Counted from the stretch's first letter, positions 10,534 to 20,525 are shown. The stretch is DNA of 43,007 nt from Globisporangium splendens (GCA_006386115.1 VFIW01000114.1:1-43007); one strand, 5' to 3'. Program-made: numbers and translations. The notes: generated by a model from the sequence alone, not told the origin.

Positions 10534-11592
10534 CTAATCGGCCTTCATCTTGTTCTTGGCATCCTCGGTCAGGTTGTGGCGCTTGACGCGCGAGAACGCG
10601 CCGATGTTCTTGTCCGTCACGTAGTCGAACATGACCTTGACCCACGACTCGTGCTGCGGCAGGTTGTCGTAGAACTCCGGCGCGATCTCACGCACGCGAT
10701 GGAGGCGCGAGCCCGGCACGTACGGGAAGTCGTGGTGCTCGTTGTGGTATCCGACGTTGAACGTAAAGTAGTTGAGGATGCCGTAGTACGAGTACGTCTC
10801 GTAGCCCAACACAAACACGTAGTGCTCGGCGATGAAGTGACCGGCGACAGGGTGGATGCCCGAGCCGAAGAGCGAACTGAGGAAGAGGTACGCGAGCGAC
10901 GATGGACCGCCAACGTAGAAAATCGCAAGGTTGTACGACATGCACGCGATCCAGTTGTACGCCTCCCACAGACCAGGCGCCTTTGGGTTCACGACCAGCG
11001 GACGGAACGCGTAGAACAACACTTGGAAAACCACAAAGAGGAACTTGGTGATCACGTTGTTGAACACCTTGCCTTCAATTGCGGTCGGGAGATCGACATC
11101 CACGCCTTCCTCGCCCTGGTAGCGGTGGTGTTCCATGTGGTAGCGCTTGAACGATACCGCCGAGGGCACTCCGACAGGCAGGTTCGCGAAGATGCCGAGC
11201 AGACGGTTGTAGATCATCTTCTTGAAGCCCAAGTTGTGCGACAGCTCGTGCATCGACATCATCATCGCGTGGTTGCACGTGCCGCCGATCACATACGCGA
11301 GCGCGAGGTATGCGGGCCAGCCGAGGAACTGAGACTGGTATGCGCAGTACGTCTGCAGCAGCACCACGAAGAGCGTGATGTACTTGGTCTTCCAGCAGTG
11401 GCCGAAGAGCTCCTTGATCTGCGGGTACTTGGCGAGGATGAGCTTTCGGCGCGTGGCGTGCGGCTCGTCCGTGGCCACCCAGTGGAAGTCCTTCTGCGTC
11501 TCGTGCGCCTTCACGAAGGGTTTCTTGGCCGTCAGCTCCTCCAGCGTGGCCGCCGGCGCCACGTTCACTTGCGGTTCCTTCACCTTGCACAT
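10534..11592 (-). CDS. Sphingolipid delta-4 desaturase (dihydroceramide desaturase)
   Basis: Predicted ER-membrane di-iron enzyme that introduces the delta-4 trans double bond into dihydroceramide to give ceramide. The 352-residue protein has the three histidine boxes of the DES/DEGS family: HELSH (115-119), HMEHH (152-156) and HNEHH (283-287), plus the N-terminal motif around TDEPHATRRK (41-50) followed by AKYPQIK. Hydrophobic segments surround residues 72-105, 130-145 and 180-245. Length is slightly above the roughly 320 residues of animal DEGS1. I start at 11592 because the upstream in-frame ATG (11673) adds 27 residues of non-family sequence; a TTTTTGCAG pattern just before it on the minus strand could be a 3' splice site of a leader intron. 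The gene faces ABCC copy 2 tail to tail. Confidence 0.93.
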   Translation of the reverse strand: MCKVKEPQVNVAPAATLEELTAKKPFVKAHETQKDFHWVATDEPHATRRKLILAKYPQIKELFGHCWKTKYITLFVVLLQTYCAYQSQFLGWPAYLALAYVIGGTCNHAMMMSMHELSHNLGFKKMIYNRLLGIFANLPVGVPSAVSFKRYHMEHHRYQGEEGVDVDLPTAIEGKVFNNVITKFLFVVFQVLFYAFRPLVVNPKAPGLWEAYNWIACMSYNLAIFYVGGPSSLAYLFLSSLFGSGIHPVAGHFIAEHYVFVLGYETYSYYGILNYFTFNVGYHNEHHDFPYVPGSRLHRVREIAPEFYDNLPQHESWVKVMFDYVTDKNIGAFSRVKRHNLTEDAKNKMKAD

Positions 11593-11876
11593 GCTGACGC
11601 TTCTGCTGCTGTCGCTCTGGGGGCTGCCTGCAAAAATCAAAACTAACCGATACGCACGACAGCAAGCTAACACAGGAAGGAGCCAAACGGGTCGGGTTCG
11701 GGCTCATTCCCTCTGGCCCACCACCAGATGTGTGCAATTTTTGTAAATTACTTCGGGACGAGTTATCTTTCTGGCTCATCCCCCCCTCAGTTATTAGCGT
11801 CTGCCTGTTGAGTGGAAAGCAGCCACTGAACAACGTGGCGACGGTATTTTGTGGGTAGGATAAATTACATGGGTGA

Positions 11877-11915
<39 letters not shown>

Positions 11916-13506
11916 CTAGGGGTAGGTAATCAATGCCTCTCGCCCCTTTCACCTCAACACAAAATCAAGGAAAATAACTGACCGCCGAGGGAAGATTGCA
12001 GATGAGAGCTGGACGGACAGGGACTGCAGCTTTTGGTTGGCGAGAGGAGCGGGATGACACAAATCAAGCCATTTGAACTGGAGGCGATCTTCGTTTCCGC
12101 ATGTGGTTGGGGGATTGCTTGCAACGGCACTTTGAGTGCGACCGCGCGTGCGCCACTGCGCCACAAAAGCAGACGTTGGACACAGACGCTTCGTTGTGCA
12201 GTACGCCAAGTATTGCAAATGCGGATGCTGGCTTATGTGTGTTGTGTTGTATGTATGCAGTGCGCGCAACAAGCGCCGCACTTGCGACTTGGTTCTTGCA
12301 CTGTCCATTTGAAATGGTGTCGCGGTAATCTATTCTGTAATAAATCGGAGGTCGCACCAATCTACATGACCATTACCAAACAGGCGCTTTTGCATTAGAG
12401 CCTTGGATATCACAAGTCTAAACCCACTGTCTCATACTGGTCGAATAGCAGCGCTCCTGTCAGCGTGCGAAGAAACACGCGCAAAATTGCAAAAGAAGTG
12501 AGACGCGCTTCATAGAATGGCATCGCCACAATCGTATTGCTCGCGACGATTGCGGCCAATCATTAAAGGACAATTGGCATCTCGATGAGGAGGAAGAGCA
12601 GGCGAGATTACATTTCGTACGTCGCGTTTCTCGCGGACAACATTGAAAGAAAGAAGAGCTTTTCATTCTTGGGAGCGAGCGCCCTCAGAAAGAAACGCAC
12701 TCCAAAGGCTCCTTTGTCCCTTCGCATGCGTACCTGCATGCCCAAAAGCGCAAGGTGCACACGTCTTGCACTTGGTGGTACTGGTGTGGCTCAGCAAACG
12801 CTCCATGGCAGGCTGTGATACAGTCGCCGTTTAGCACAGTGCTGGCAGATATGGAGCTCTGCCCATGTGAAGTATGGTGTTGAGTGTGAGGTGCGGGTGC
12901 CTTTTGTGGTTATCCCGTCGAGCGTTATTCGAAAGATACGATGGATGCACACGACGGACGAGACGAAACGAAACGCACTCCAATCATCGTGTTGTTGACC
13001 CGAGTGCTGCCGCCAAATCGCCCACAAGTGCAGCCATTCCGTCATTCATCCGTTTGCTATACTTTGTCGGATACTTGTGCGGATAAAGAAAGATGGTATA
13101 CATGGACAAGCAAAACATGTCGTGCTACCTTCGGTCGACATCCGAAACTGCTTTCAAGTCGTAAAAACAGTAGTGCCATCAGACATCTTTGTCACTGTAT
13201 TTAGAGTCCATCGTAAAGCCACGAGCCAAATGCACAATCGGTTTTTTCGTCGTGAAGCACTGCTGACAGTTGGCGGACAAGTCACGAGTCACCGTGATTT
13301 TGTCTGTTTCTTGTGAGCAAGGCAGTGTAGGAATGCTACTATTCTGTTCAGCGCAAGCAGGTAGTTTACCTCCAAAAAATCAACGAGAGTCTAGCCACCC
13401 CTTGAAGCCACGAATGGCTGGCATCGACGTTGTCTCATCATGTGAGCAGATTCTCACTGACTCGAAAGCCATTATTATATATGTGGATGTGTCGAGGCTC
13501 TGAGGG
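11593..13506. other. Upstream region of the desaturase; no supported gene
   Basis: About 1.9 kb without a recognisable gene. It includes a dinucleotide repeat at 11880-11913 and the presumed desaturase promoter. Several ORFs of 60-120 codons overlap in different frames and resemble no family I recognise. No tRNA or transposon signature seen. Confidence 0.5.
11880..11913. repeat. (AG)17 microsatellite
   Basis: Seventeen uninterrupted AG units, about 290 bp upstream of the desaturase start on the strand opposite to transcription. Confidence 0.95.
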
Positions 13507-13743
13507 TTACTTCTTGCCTCCCTTCTTGCCGCCCTTCTTGGTGTCTTGAGCGACTGGGGATTCCTTCGCAGGTGGCGCTTGCTTCGACGCTGGAGAGGCG
13601 ACAGCGGCGTTTTCTTCTCTGGCTGCGCCTTCTGTTCTTGCTTGTTGTTTTGCTTCTTGGCCATCTTGCTGTGTGATTGCGGAGTTTGACTTGGGTGTGT
13701 GTGCTCGGTACGCTTGAGCAGGAGGCAGGGAAATTGAGAATGG
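13507..13743 (-). repeat. Left arm of a 237-bp inverted repeat carrying a small lysine-rich ORF
   Basis: Its reverse complement matches 14223-14459 at 236 of 237 positions by direct reading; the one difference is GGAGGC versus GGCGGC near the end. On the minus strand an ATG at 13664 in good context (AAGATGGCC) opens a frame starting MAKKQNNKQEQKAQ. A second frame ends in KKGGKKGGKK with a stop at 13507-13509, exactly where the repeat ends, and is open upstream to an ATG at 13812. The lysine-rich frame has the more protein-like codon pattern. Upstream of 13743 the two copies show weaker, gapped similarity; downstream they differ abruptly. A ribosomal protein eS25 N-terminal tail is a weak guess only. 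Confidence 0.85.
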
Positions 13744-13888
13744 CTGAAAGCAAACGGGACGTGGATGCGAACTCCGAGAGCTGAAACCACTGTCCAGAGG
13801 GTGTACGTACATTTATCGGCTTCTGGAACGGCTGATCTAGACTTTAGCCGAAGGAAACGTCTGCCCGCAACCAGCGTATTTTGAACGA

Positions 13889-13920
13889 GATGTGCGTATT
13901 CAAGATTGGATACGCACATC
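13889..13920. repeat. Perfect hairpin between the inverted arms
   Basis: GATGTGCGTAT (13889-13899) and ATACGCACATC (13910-13920) are perfect reverse complements: an 11-bp stem with a 10-nt loop. It sits near the middle of the 479-bp spacer of the 237-bp inverted repeat. Function unknown. Confidence 0.75.
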
Positions 13921-14222
13921 TTGGCAAAGGAGGGTTTCACTCCGTTGACACCACATCTTCAGATTGTATACGTGGAGCGTGTCGGTTGCGAATCACATTC
14001 CCACTGCCTTTATTTCCCACAAAGGTTTGCTTTAATTAGCAACCCAACGCAGCCACAAACAACAGTTTCTGGCTCAAATGCAGATTATAAATCATAATAA
14101 GATACGAGCCATCGCGAAACCTCTTCAGATCAGAACGGAACGACTCCGCCTCAAATTCTCATTCAGTTGGTGGTTTTCGCCGTCTCAGGTTCTCACGACC
14201 CGCTCGCTGTCCTCCAAACCGA

Positions 14223-14459
14223 CCATTCTCAATTTCCCTGCCTCCTGCTCAAGCGTACCGAGCACACACACCCAAGTCAAACTCCGCAATCACACAGCAA
14301 GATGGCCAAGAAGCAAAACAACAAGCAAGAACAGAAGGCGCAGCCAGAGAAGAAAACGCCGCTGTCGCCTCTCCAGCGTCGAAGCAAGCGCCACCTGCGA
14401 AGGAATCCCCAGTCGCTCAAGACACCAAGAAGGGCGGCAAGAAGGGCGGCAAGAAGTAA
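14223..14459 (+). repeat. Right arm of the 237-bp inverted repeat, with a small ORF
   Basis: Mirror copy of 13507-13743. The ATG at 14302 opens a 65-codon frame (to 14499) starting MAKKQNNKQEQK. The alternative lysine-rich frame ends at TAA 14457-14459, the last bases of the repeat; here the following sequence reads GTAAGC across the stop and would also suit a 5' splice site. The Ty3/gypsy element begins 110 bp downstream, so any longer transcript of this copy would be interrupted by the insertion. I do not recognise the product. Confidence 0.85.
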
Positions 14460-14569
14460 GCTCATGACGCTGAGGAGCGTTTTTGCGCATTTGGTATGAA
14501 TTCGGATTAAAATGCATGACACATTTGAATAAAACCGAAATCTCTTGCACAGCGTTTCTTCTTCTTCTA

Positions 14570-15058
14570 TGTCATGAGCTGAGGTGGCTGGCATGCCTTC
14601 CAACCAATGACTGCATGCCAGCGCACCTTCGCAACTGTCTTGCACCCATGCTTCCAGAAATAGAAGCAGGTGCTGGACACAGCTTCCATGTTCTCAGACG
14701 TATCTGGGAACACAGGATACGGGTGCTGGGCACAACTTCCATGTTCTCAGATATTCCTGGATACATGGAAGCACACTTGCATTCAAGCAATAGTAAAAAG
14801 AATATAAAAAGAGTGCATATATGAATATCAAGCTAAAAAGAAGAGAAGAAGAGAAAAGAGAAGAAACAGGGAAAGACGTAGGCCGTAGGACACAAAAAGA
14901 AACAAGAGGGGCTCCATGAGAGCACATGCATATCGTAGGAATTCACATGTCGATAAACCATTTATAATTCAACCTACCGTCTTCCCCACAAGTGTCTCTA
15001 TCCAACAACCGTCCGAACCTCTACAGAAGAACCACCATCGAAGCCCCGAAACGTCACA
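14570..15058 (+). repeat. 5' LTR of the chromovirus
   Basis: 489 bp, from TGTCATGAGC to GTCACA. It contains a 29-bp imperfect tandem duplication (14670-14698 and 14723-14751, core CTTCCATGTTCTCAGA) and a TATAAAA box at 14803-14809. Three substitutions separate it from the 3' LTR: C/T in CTGTCTTG, A/G in ACAAAAAG and G/A in CCGTCCGAA. Confidence 0.96.
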
Positions 15059-15060
15059 TT

Positions 15061-15078
15061 TGGTAGCACTTGTTCGGG
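15061..15078 (+). other. Candidate tRNA primer-binding site of the chromovirus
   Basis: TGGTAGCACTTGTTCGGG begins two bases after the 5' LTR and starts with TGG, complementary to a tRNA CCA end. Its first 11 bases recur at the equivalent position (39054) of the second element. The primer tRNA is not identified. Confidence 0.7.
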
Positions 15079-15195
15079 GGAAGAAGCGTGAGTACCAAGT
15101 TGTGATTTGTGAACCGCTGAGCGTCGACGAGTGTAGCGGACTGGCATAGTCTCACTGATCTTTCGGTGAGCTGCCAGCGTGAACTCAGGCTATAA

Positions 15196-15714
15196 GTTCC
15201 TTTCTTTTGTAACAGTTTCTGTTATCGTGACGTTGTATCTAACGATACGTTATTCGTTACGTGCAGGAATAAATCTGTTACAAGATTGAAAGGACATTGC
15301 CAGCTTATCCTGAATGCAAGAAAGAAGACTCAGCCAACTCCAACTCTGCGTGGCTCCTTACGCACCGTCGCCGTGAGCAAGCCAGAGGAGGCCGACAAAG
15401 CAAGGCAAGACCTGTTCAATAACATCAAGAAAGCGCAACGGATCGCTGTGGTGCTCGACAAGCATCTTCAGTCGTCGGTACGACCAATTGAAAAGCGTAA
15501 CCTCGGTCAGTTATTGTACCAAGCGTCGCAAGACCTTGTCCGCATCGAGGACAACATCGACATTCGTTTCAGTCGCATCCTCAGACGCCTCGAAGTGAAA
15601 GCCAAGCCTCCAGCGCCATCAAGAGAAGCCGTGAGTGCGGATTCAACTCCAGCTGGTACCAAGTCGACCCCGATTATCGTAAAACGCTACACCCCGTCGA
15701 AAGTGCACCAGTAA
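15196..15714 (+). other. ATG-less open frame in the retroelement leader
   Basis: A frame of about 170 codons is open between the LTR and gag but has no ATG after the stop at 15193-15195. Residues encoded from about 15286 look protein-like: helical and Lys/Arg/Glu-rich, with a proline-rich C-terminal stretch. It could be an ancestral gag N-terminus, an exon reached by splicing from the LTR, or chance. I recognise no family. Confidence 0.3.
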
Positions 15715-15800
15715 GATCAGCCGAGAACTGTGGTAACTGCGTTAAATACGATTCTTTAAGTTGATTGCCTCTCAAAGTTAGTACCGTCCGAAACTATAAA

Positions 15801-16172
15801 ATGGGAGAGCCGTCAAGTGCGCAGCTGCTTCAGAGCATGTTGCACCTTATGGACCAGCAGACAAAGCTGATGGAAGCAATGAAGCAGTCCCGAGACCTGG
15901 CCGAGATCAAGTTAGAGGGTGTAAAACTACCGGTTTATGGAGGTACAATGAACGAGTCTTTTCAATTGTACAAGGAGCAAGTGGAGCAGTACTTCTTCGC
16001 AAGAGGAATTGATTGGAAGAGTGAAACGCTGACGCAGCGGATTCTGGCCGTGTTGGGCGGAACCTTGAGGCAAGGAGCTGCTCAATGGTTCATCGTCATG
16101 AAGAGCGAAATTAAGAAGATTGATGAGTTTTTTGAGAAGCTTGAGGAAGAATTCGTGCCCGCGGACTTGTAA
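15801..16172 (+). pseudogene. gag N-terminal part of the chromovirus, ended by an internal TAA
   Basis: It starts at ATG 15801 (MGEPSSAQLLQ) and encodes a helical capsid-like region of the retrotransposon Gag family, including the YGGTMNESFQLYKEQVEQYF-type segment. After 123 residues it meets TAA at 16170-16172. The same frame then runs on without break through the rest of gag and all of pol from 16173, so this is one frame with one stop. The stop lies upstream of the zinc knuckle, unlike the usual gag/pol recoding site. A disabling mutation is likelier than programmed readthrough. Confidence 0.75.
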
Positions 16173-19100
16173 GAGCGACTACGAGATCAACTGAACGAGT
16201 TAAAGCAGAGACAGTGCCGTGATATCATGGAGTATGTCAGCAGACACCGAGAATTAATGACTCAAGTGCGGGACATGAGCGAGCTAGACAAAGTGATGTG
16301 TTTCCTGCGTGGTCTGACTACAAGAACGAAAGAAGAAGTCTTGTATCGTCGATGCAAGACGCTAACCGAAGCAATCACAGTAGCATTGGATTACGAGAGA
16401 TCACACCAGCGCTATCCTTCGGAAATTTCAAGACATCAGGGGCCGACCCAACCACGCTATCGCTCCTTCAACAATCGTCAGCAACGACCGTACGACGGGC
16501 CAGTGCCTATGGAGATCGATAATGTTCAGCTGCCATCACGAGAACAATGCCGACGCCAAAACTTGTGCTTCAAGTGCGGGAAAGCTGGTCACCGCTCCTC
16601 ACAATGTCGACGTGATACGCGCATTTCTCAGGTTGCAAGAAGACACCCTCCTCCGTATAATCAGCCAGAAAGATATCAAGAAAGGCCGAATATAAACATG
16701 GTTCTCGGTGAGGAAATTGACGAAGACGAAGGGATGGTGTTAGACCGAGTAACTGTAAATGCGGTTGAACTTCAGGAAGACTCGGAAGAATCGCAAAAAG
16801 AGAATTTTTGGCCGGCTGTGGAAGTACATAATTCGGATTTGAAGCAACCTGATCGGTTGTTTATTGTTGAAGCCGTGATCGACAAAAAGGTTGTGAAGAT
16901 TCTGCTCGACACTGGAGCTACTTCGAACCTCATTAAGCCAGGAATTGCGAGTAAAGTGTTGTGTTCACGCCGGATCCAAGCTCAACGTTTTGATGGGACT
17001 GTGACACCATTTAAAACCGTGAAGGAAGTCGAAGCAACAGTGAAGTTGCGTGAGACAACATTTCCCGCAATGAAATTCGTGGAGTGGAACTTACCCGATG
17101 GCCATGACGTGATATTTGGCAAGCCGTGGTTTTCGCGCTACAACCCGAGAATTGATTGGCGTTCCCGTACATTGGCATTCCCAGACCAAACTTGTTTGGA
17201 TTACATTGATGGGTCAACGTTCTCTCGTCGAATGAACTCAGGAGCATTTGCCGAAATCTATCGCATGAAAATGAGTTCGGTGAATGTGGACAAATCAACA
17301 ATTCCAGATATCTTGAAGCCTGTCCTTCTTGAAGAATTTGCGGATATTTTCCCAGACAAACTTCCAGACGGTTTACCACCGTCTCGCTCTGTGAATTTTG
17401 AATTGCAAATGAAACCAAATGCGGTACCGAGCGCCAGGGCACCATATCGTCTCTCAAGAGTGGAACAAGAAGCCTTGCAGCAATTTGTTGAAGAAAACTT
17501 GCGGAAAGGCTGGATCGAAGTCTCAAACTCTCCATGGGTTTCGAACATTTTTGGAATTCCGAAGAAAGATCCAGTGACAGGGTCATTTCCACGTCGCGCA
17601 GAGTGGCTGCGCAGTGGAAACTCGAAGATCCCTATTCGATGGGTAATCGATTATCGCTATGTGAACAGTTCGACAGTGGTGGCGAAAATTCCATTGCCGT
17701 TGATTGAAGAACTTTTCGACCAAATGGTGGGCTGCAAGGTATACACGTTGCTTGACCTAGCACAAGGGTACCATCAGACGGTTGTCGAGTCTAAGAGTCG
17801 TCCATACACTGCCTTTCGCACTCAAAAAGAGACCTATCAGTGGTGCGTCGCGCCAATGGGACTTGCCGGAATGCCTGGGGTGTGGTCAAGATTAATGCGA
17901 ACACTATTCGACAAGTTCGACTTTGTCGTTGTGTATCTCGACGACATTTGCATCTTTTCAAAGACAATGGAAGATCATGTATTACATGTACGAGCGGTCT
18001 GTGAAGTTTTGCGCAAGGAGAAACTTTTTGCTCAAATATCCAAGTGTTCATTTGGTCAACCAAGCGTTGCATTTCTCGGCCACACTGTCTGCTATCAAGG
18101 TCTAAGCGTTGACACAAGGAAGACTGAAGCAATATCAAAGTATCCAACACCCATTTCTCGAAAAACACTGTTGAGTTTTTTGGGTTTAGCTGGATACTAC
18201 CGGCGATTCATTTGCGATTTCGCGAAAATTGCAAGTCCTCTGCGGGAATTGACGAAGCAAGACGTAATGTGGAAATGGGGGAATAATGAAGAACAAGCCT
18301 TTCGTGCTCTCAAGCTTGCTCTTCAACAGGCATCCACACTCAAGTTGCCCGACTTTTCTCAGAAATTTATCGTCACAACTGATGCATCCGGTTATTGCAT
18401 GGGAGGAGTGCTGTCTCAGAAATTCCAAGATGGAGAACATCCAATCGCGTTTTACTCGAAGAAATTTGGTCCATATGAAGCGAAGTGGCCAGCGCACGAG
18501 AAAGAACTTCTTGCGATCAAAACGGCTTTAGAGAAGTGGAGACCGTACCTTCATGGGCGTCCTTTTGACGTTTACACGGATAATTCCGCTTGCAGCTGGA
18601 TGCTTCATCATCCAAAAGTGTCGCCAAAGATGGCTCGATTTTTGACTTTCTTTTCTCAATTTGAGTTCGTGCTTCACCATGTACGAGGGACTTCAAACGT
18701 CGTTGCGGATGGATTGTCTCGTCCACCACAAGAGAGTGGAAATGAGTGTGCAAACGAGGAAATTGACATCCCTGATGTCAAATACAAGGTGCATAATTGT
18801 GATGACGAATGTATCACGCACGCCTTGGCGACTAATCAACATCGCGTTGGTTCTGCTGCTGATCGCCATATGCCTGTCGATGTTTCATCGCTTCTTCTCG
18901 ACGATGTGCACTTACTGGGGGAATGTCGCTTGATCGGAGTTCAACAAGAGCAAGTGCACAGCGTCGATATTCACTCTGTCCGTGTGCACTTATCGCCGGA
19001 AGTGAAGAAAAAGTTTCAAAGTGGGTATGCAAAAGACCCGGCATTTGAGAAAGTATGGAAATCGTTGACACCAGACTCAACATTCGTGAAATTTAACGGT

Positions 19101-20525
19101 CTGTTGTTTTTGAAGACTTCTAACTCAGTATTTCGACTCTGTGTACCAAGCGATAAGAAGCTCATTACGCAAGTAATTATGGAATTCCATGATGCTCCGA
19201 CTTCAGCACATCCTGGTATTCGCCGCACACAATTGAAAGCAGCGCAATGGTACTACTGGCCAACGCTAGACAAGGACATCAAGGAGTACGTCAACAGTTG
19301 TGAAACCTGCGCAAGATGGAAGTCAAGTAACAGGATGAAAAATGGACTCCTAATGCCTATTCCAGTTCCTCAAGAATGCTGGGAAGTGGTGTCCATGGAT
19401 TTCATAGTCAAGTTGCCAGTATCAAATGGTTATGACGCGATATTCGTAGCCGTTGATAAGTTGTCAAAGCGTGCAAAATACGCGCCAACACACACAACTG
19501 CAAACGCGGAAGATACTGCCCGAGTTTTCTTTGATGCTGTTGTGCGACATCATGGAGTACCAAAGATCATTATCAGTGACAGAGATCCGAAGTTCATTTC
19601 CGATTTCTGGAAATCTCTAATGAAGATTATGGGTATCAAGCTGAGCATGACGACATCACACAGACCTCAAGCAGACGGACAAACAGAGCGTCAGAACTTA
19701 GTACTGGAAGACGCACTGCGATGTGTGGTGTCATACCATGGGGATGATTGGAATCGACATCTTGGAACGATCGAGTATGCACACGCAACACTTGTAAACG
19801 CGTCAACAAAAATGTCACCCTTTGAGCTGGACACCGGGCGTAAAGTATCCAACTTGATCGCTGAAGAAATGAACGGAATAGCCTCGTCCGACTTTACTGT
19901 TTCAATTGCAGAGTATGCGAAACGGTTTGCAACTGAGCGACAGAAAATAGTGAACCAAGCCCGAAGGAACCTGCTTCAAGCTCAAGAAAGACAGAAGAAG
20001 TATTACGACAGAAAGCGGCGTGATGTTAAATTCAAATCTGGTGACTTAGTGATGTTGGACACGAAAAACTTGCCATTGAAAACGGTAAACGTGAACACAG
20101 ATTTGAAAAAAGCGAAGCTGGCAGCGAAGAAAATTGGTCCGTTTGAAATAGAGCACATGGTGAATGACAACGTTGCAAGGCTCAAGCTACCAAGATCCAT
20201 GCAAAGACTCAATCCGACATTCAACATCGATCTTCTGTCGCCCTACAGTGTTAACATTTCGAAGTTCCCAGGCCGTCCGCTGCCAAAAGCTACCCCAATT
20301 ATCTTAGACACGGAAACTGGAGAAGAACTTCACATTGTTGAGCAACTCCTGAAATTCCGACATTTCAATCGTCAGAGAGAGTGGTTTGTTAAGTGGCATG
20401 GCTTACCTTCCCACGAAAGCACCTGGGAACGAGAAAGGACAATCAAGCATGTTTCGCACTGGCATCAACTTACCCAAGACTTTCACAATCGCCAACGCGA
20501 AGTCAAGGCCGGGGGGATGTCATGA
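16173..20525 (+). CDS. Ty3/gypsy gag C-terminus and Pol polyprotein with chromodomain
   Basis: Open frame from just after the gag stop to TGA 20523-20525; the first ATG is 16227 (1432 residues from there, used for numbering). Order: end of Gag with a PMEID motif; zinc knuckle CX2CX4HX4C (from 114); aspartic protease LLDTGATS (D about 228); reverse transcriptase with YLDD (from about 570); RNase H beginning near TTDASG; integrase with its N-terminal zinc-binding region ending CETC, then catalytic D1058, D1118 and E1154 with the canonical 35-residue D-E spacing; and a C-terminal chromodomain (about 1375-1425, KWHGLPSHESTWE). The stop codon lies inside the first eight bases of the 3' LTR. No frameshift is seen, so the enzymes look intact. 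First-codon use is uncertain because the natural start is upstream of the gag stop. Confidence 0.93.
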   Translation, partial: ERLRDQLNELKQRQCRDIMEYVSRHRELMTQVRDMSELDKVMCFLRGLTTRTKEEVLYRRCKTLTEAITVALDYERSHQRYPSEISRHQGPTQPRYRSFNNRQQRPYDGPVPMEIDNVQLPSREQCRRQNLCFKCGKAGHRSSQCRRDTRISQVARRHPPPYNQPERYQERPNINMVLGEEIDEDEGMVLDRVTVNAVELQEDSEESQKENFWPAVEVHNSDLKQPDRLFIVEAVIDKKVVKILLDTGATSNLIKPGIASKVLCSRRIQAQRFDGTVTPFKTVKEVEATVKLRETTFPAMKFVEWNLPDGHDVIFGKPWFSRYNPRIDWRSRTLAFPDQTCLDYIDGSTFSRRMNSGAFAEIYRMKMSSVNVDKSTIPDILKPVLLEEFADIFPDKLPDGLPPSRSVNFELQMKPNAVPSARAPYRLSRVEQEALQQFVEENLRKGWIEVSNSPWVSNIFGIPKKDPVTGSFPRRAEWLRSGNSKIPIRWVIDYRYVNSSTVVAKIPLPLIEELFDQMVGCKVYTLLDLAQGYHQTVVESKSRPYTAFRTQKETYQWCVAPMGLAGMPGVWSRLMRTLFDKFDFVVVYLDDICIFSKTMEDHVLHVRAVCEVLRKEKLFAQISKCSFGQPSVAFLGHTVCYQGLSVDTRKTEAISKYPTPISRKTLLSFLGLAGYYRRFICDFAKIASPLRELTKQDVMWKWGNNEEQAFRALKLALQQASTLKLPDFSQKFIVTTDASGYCMGGVLSQKFQDGEHPIAFYSKKFGPYEAKWPAHEKELLAIKTALEKWRPYLHGRPFDVYTDNSACSWMLHHPKVSPKMARFLTFFSQFEFVLHHVRGTSNVVADGLSRPPQESGNECANEEIDIPDVKYKVHNCDDECITHALATNQHRVGSAADRHMPVDVSSLLLDDVHLLGECRLIGVQQEQVHSVDIHSVRVHLSPEVKKKFQSGYAKDPAFEKVWKSLTPDSTFVKFNGLLFLKTSNSVFRLCVPSDKKLITQVIMEFHDAPTSAHPGIRRTQLKAAQWYYWPTLDKDIKEYVNSCETCARWKSSNRMKNGLLMPIPVPQECWEVVSMDFIVKLPVSNGYDAIFVAVDKLSKRAKYAPTHTTANAEDTARVFFDAVVRHHGVPKIIISDRDPKFISDFWKSLMKIMGIKLSMTTSHRPQADGQTERQNLVLEDALRCVVSYHGDDWNRHLGTIEYAHATLVNASTKMSPFELDTGRKVSNLIAEEMNGIASSDFTVSIAEYAKRFATERQKIVNQARRNLLQAQERQKKYYDRKRRDVKFKSGDLVMLDTKNLPLKTVNVNTDLKKAKLAAKKIGPFEIEHMVNDNVARLKLPRSMQRLNPTFNIDLLSPYSVNISKFPGRPLPKATPIILDTETGEELHIVEQLLKFRHFNRQREWFVKWHGLPSHESTWERERTIKHVSHWHQLTQDFHNRQREVKAGGMS
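20508..20517 (+). other. Polypurine tract of the chromovirus
   Basis: A G-rich run ending GGGGGGA immediately precedes the 3' LTR, the position expected for the plus-strand primer. Confidence 0.7.

Noticed and set aside
10576..11646. 356-codon ORF antisense to the desaturase
   Set aside because: Composition (Val, Arg, His, Glu) is typical of a reverse-strand shadow; the minus frame has all three histidine boxes.
14223..14459. Assignment of the inverted-repeat ORFs to ribosomal protein eS25
   Set aside because: Only the lysine/glycine-rich tail is suggestive; the conserved eS25 core is absent and the two candidate frames cannot be joined without an assumed frameshift.
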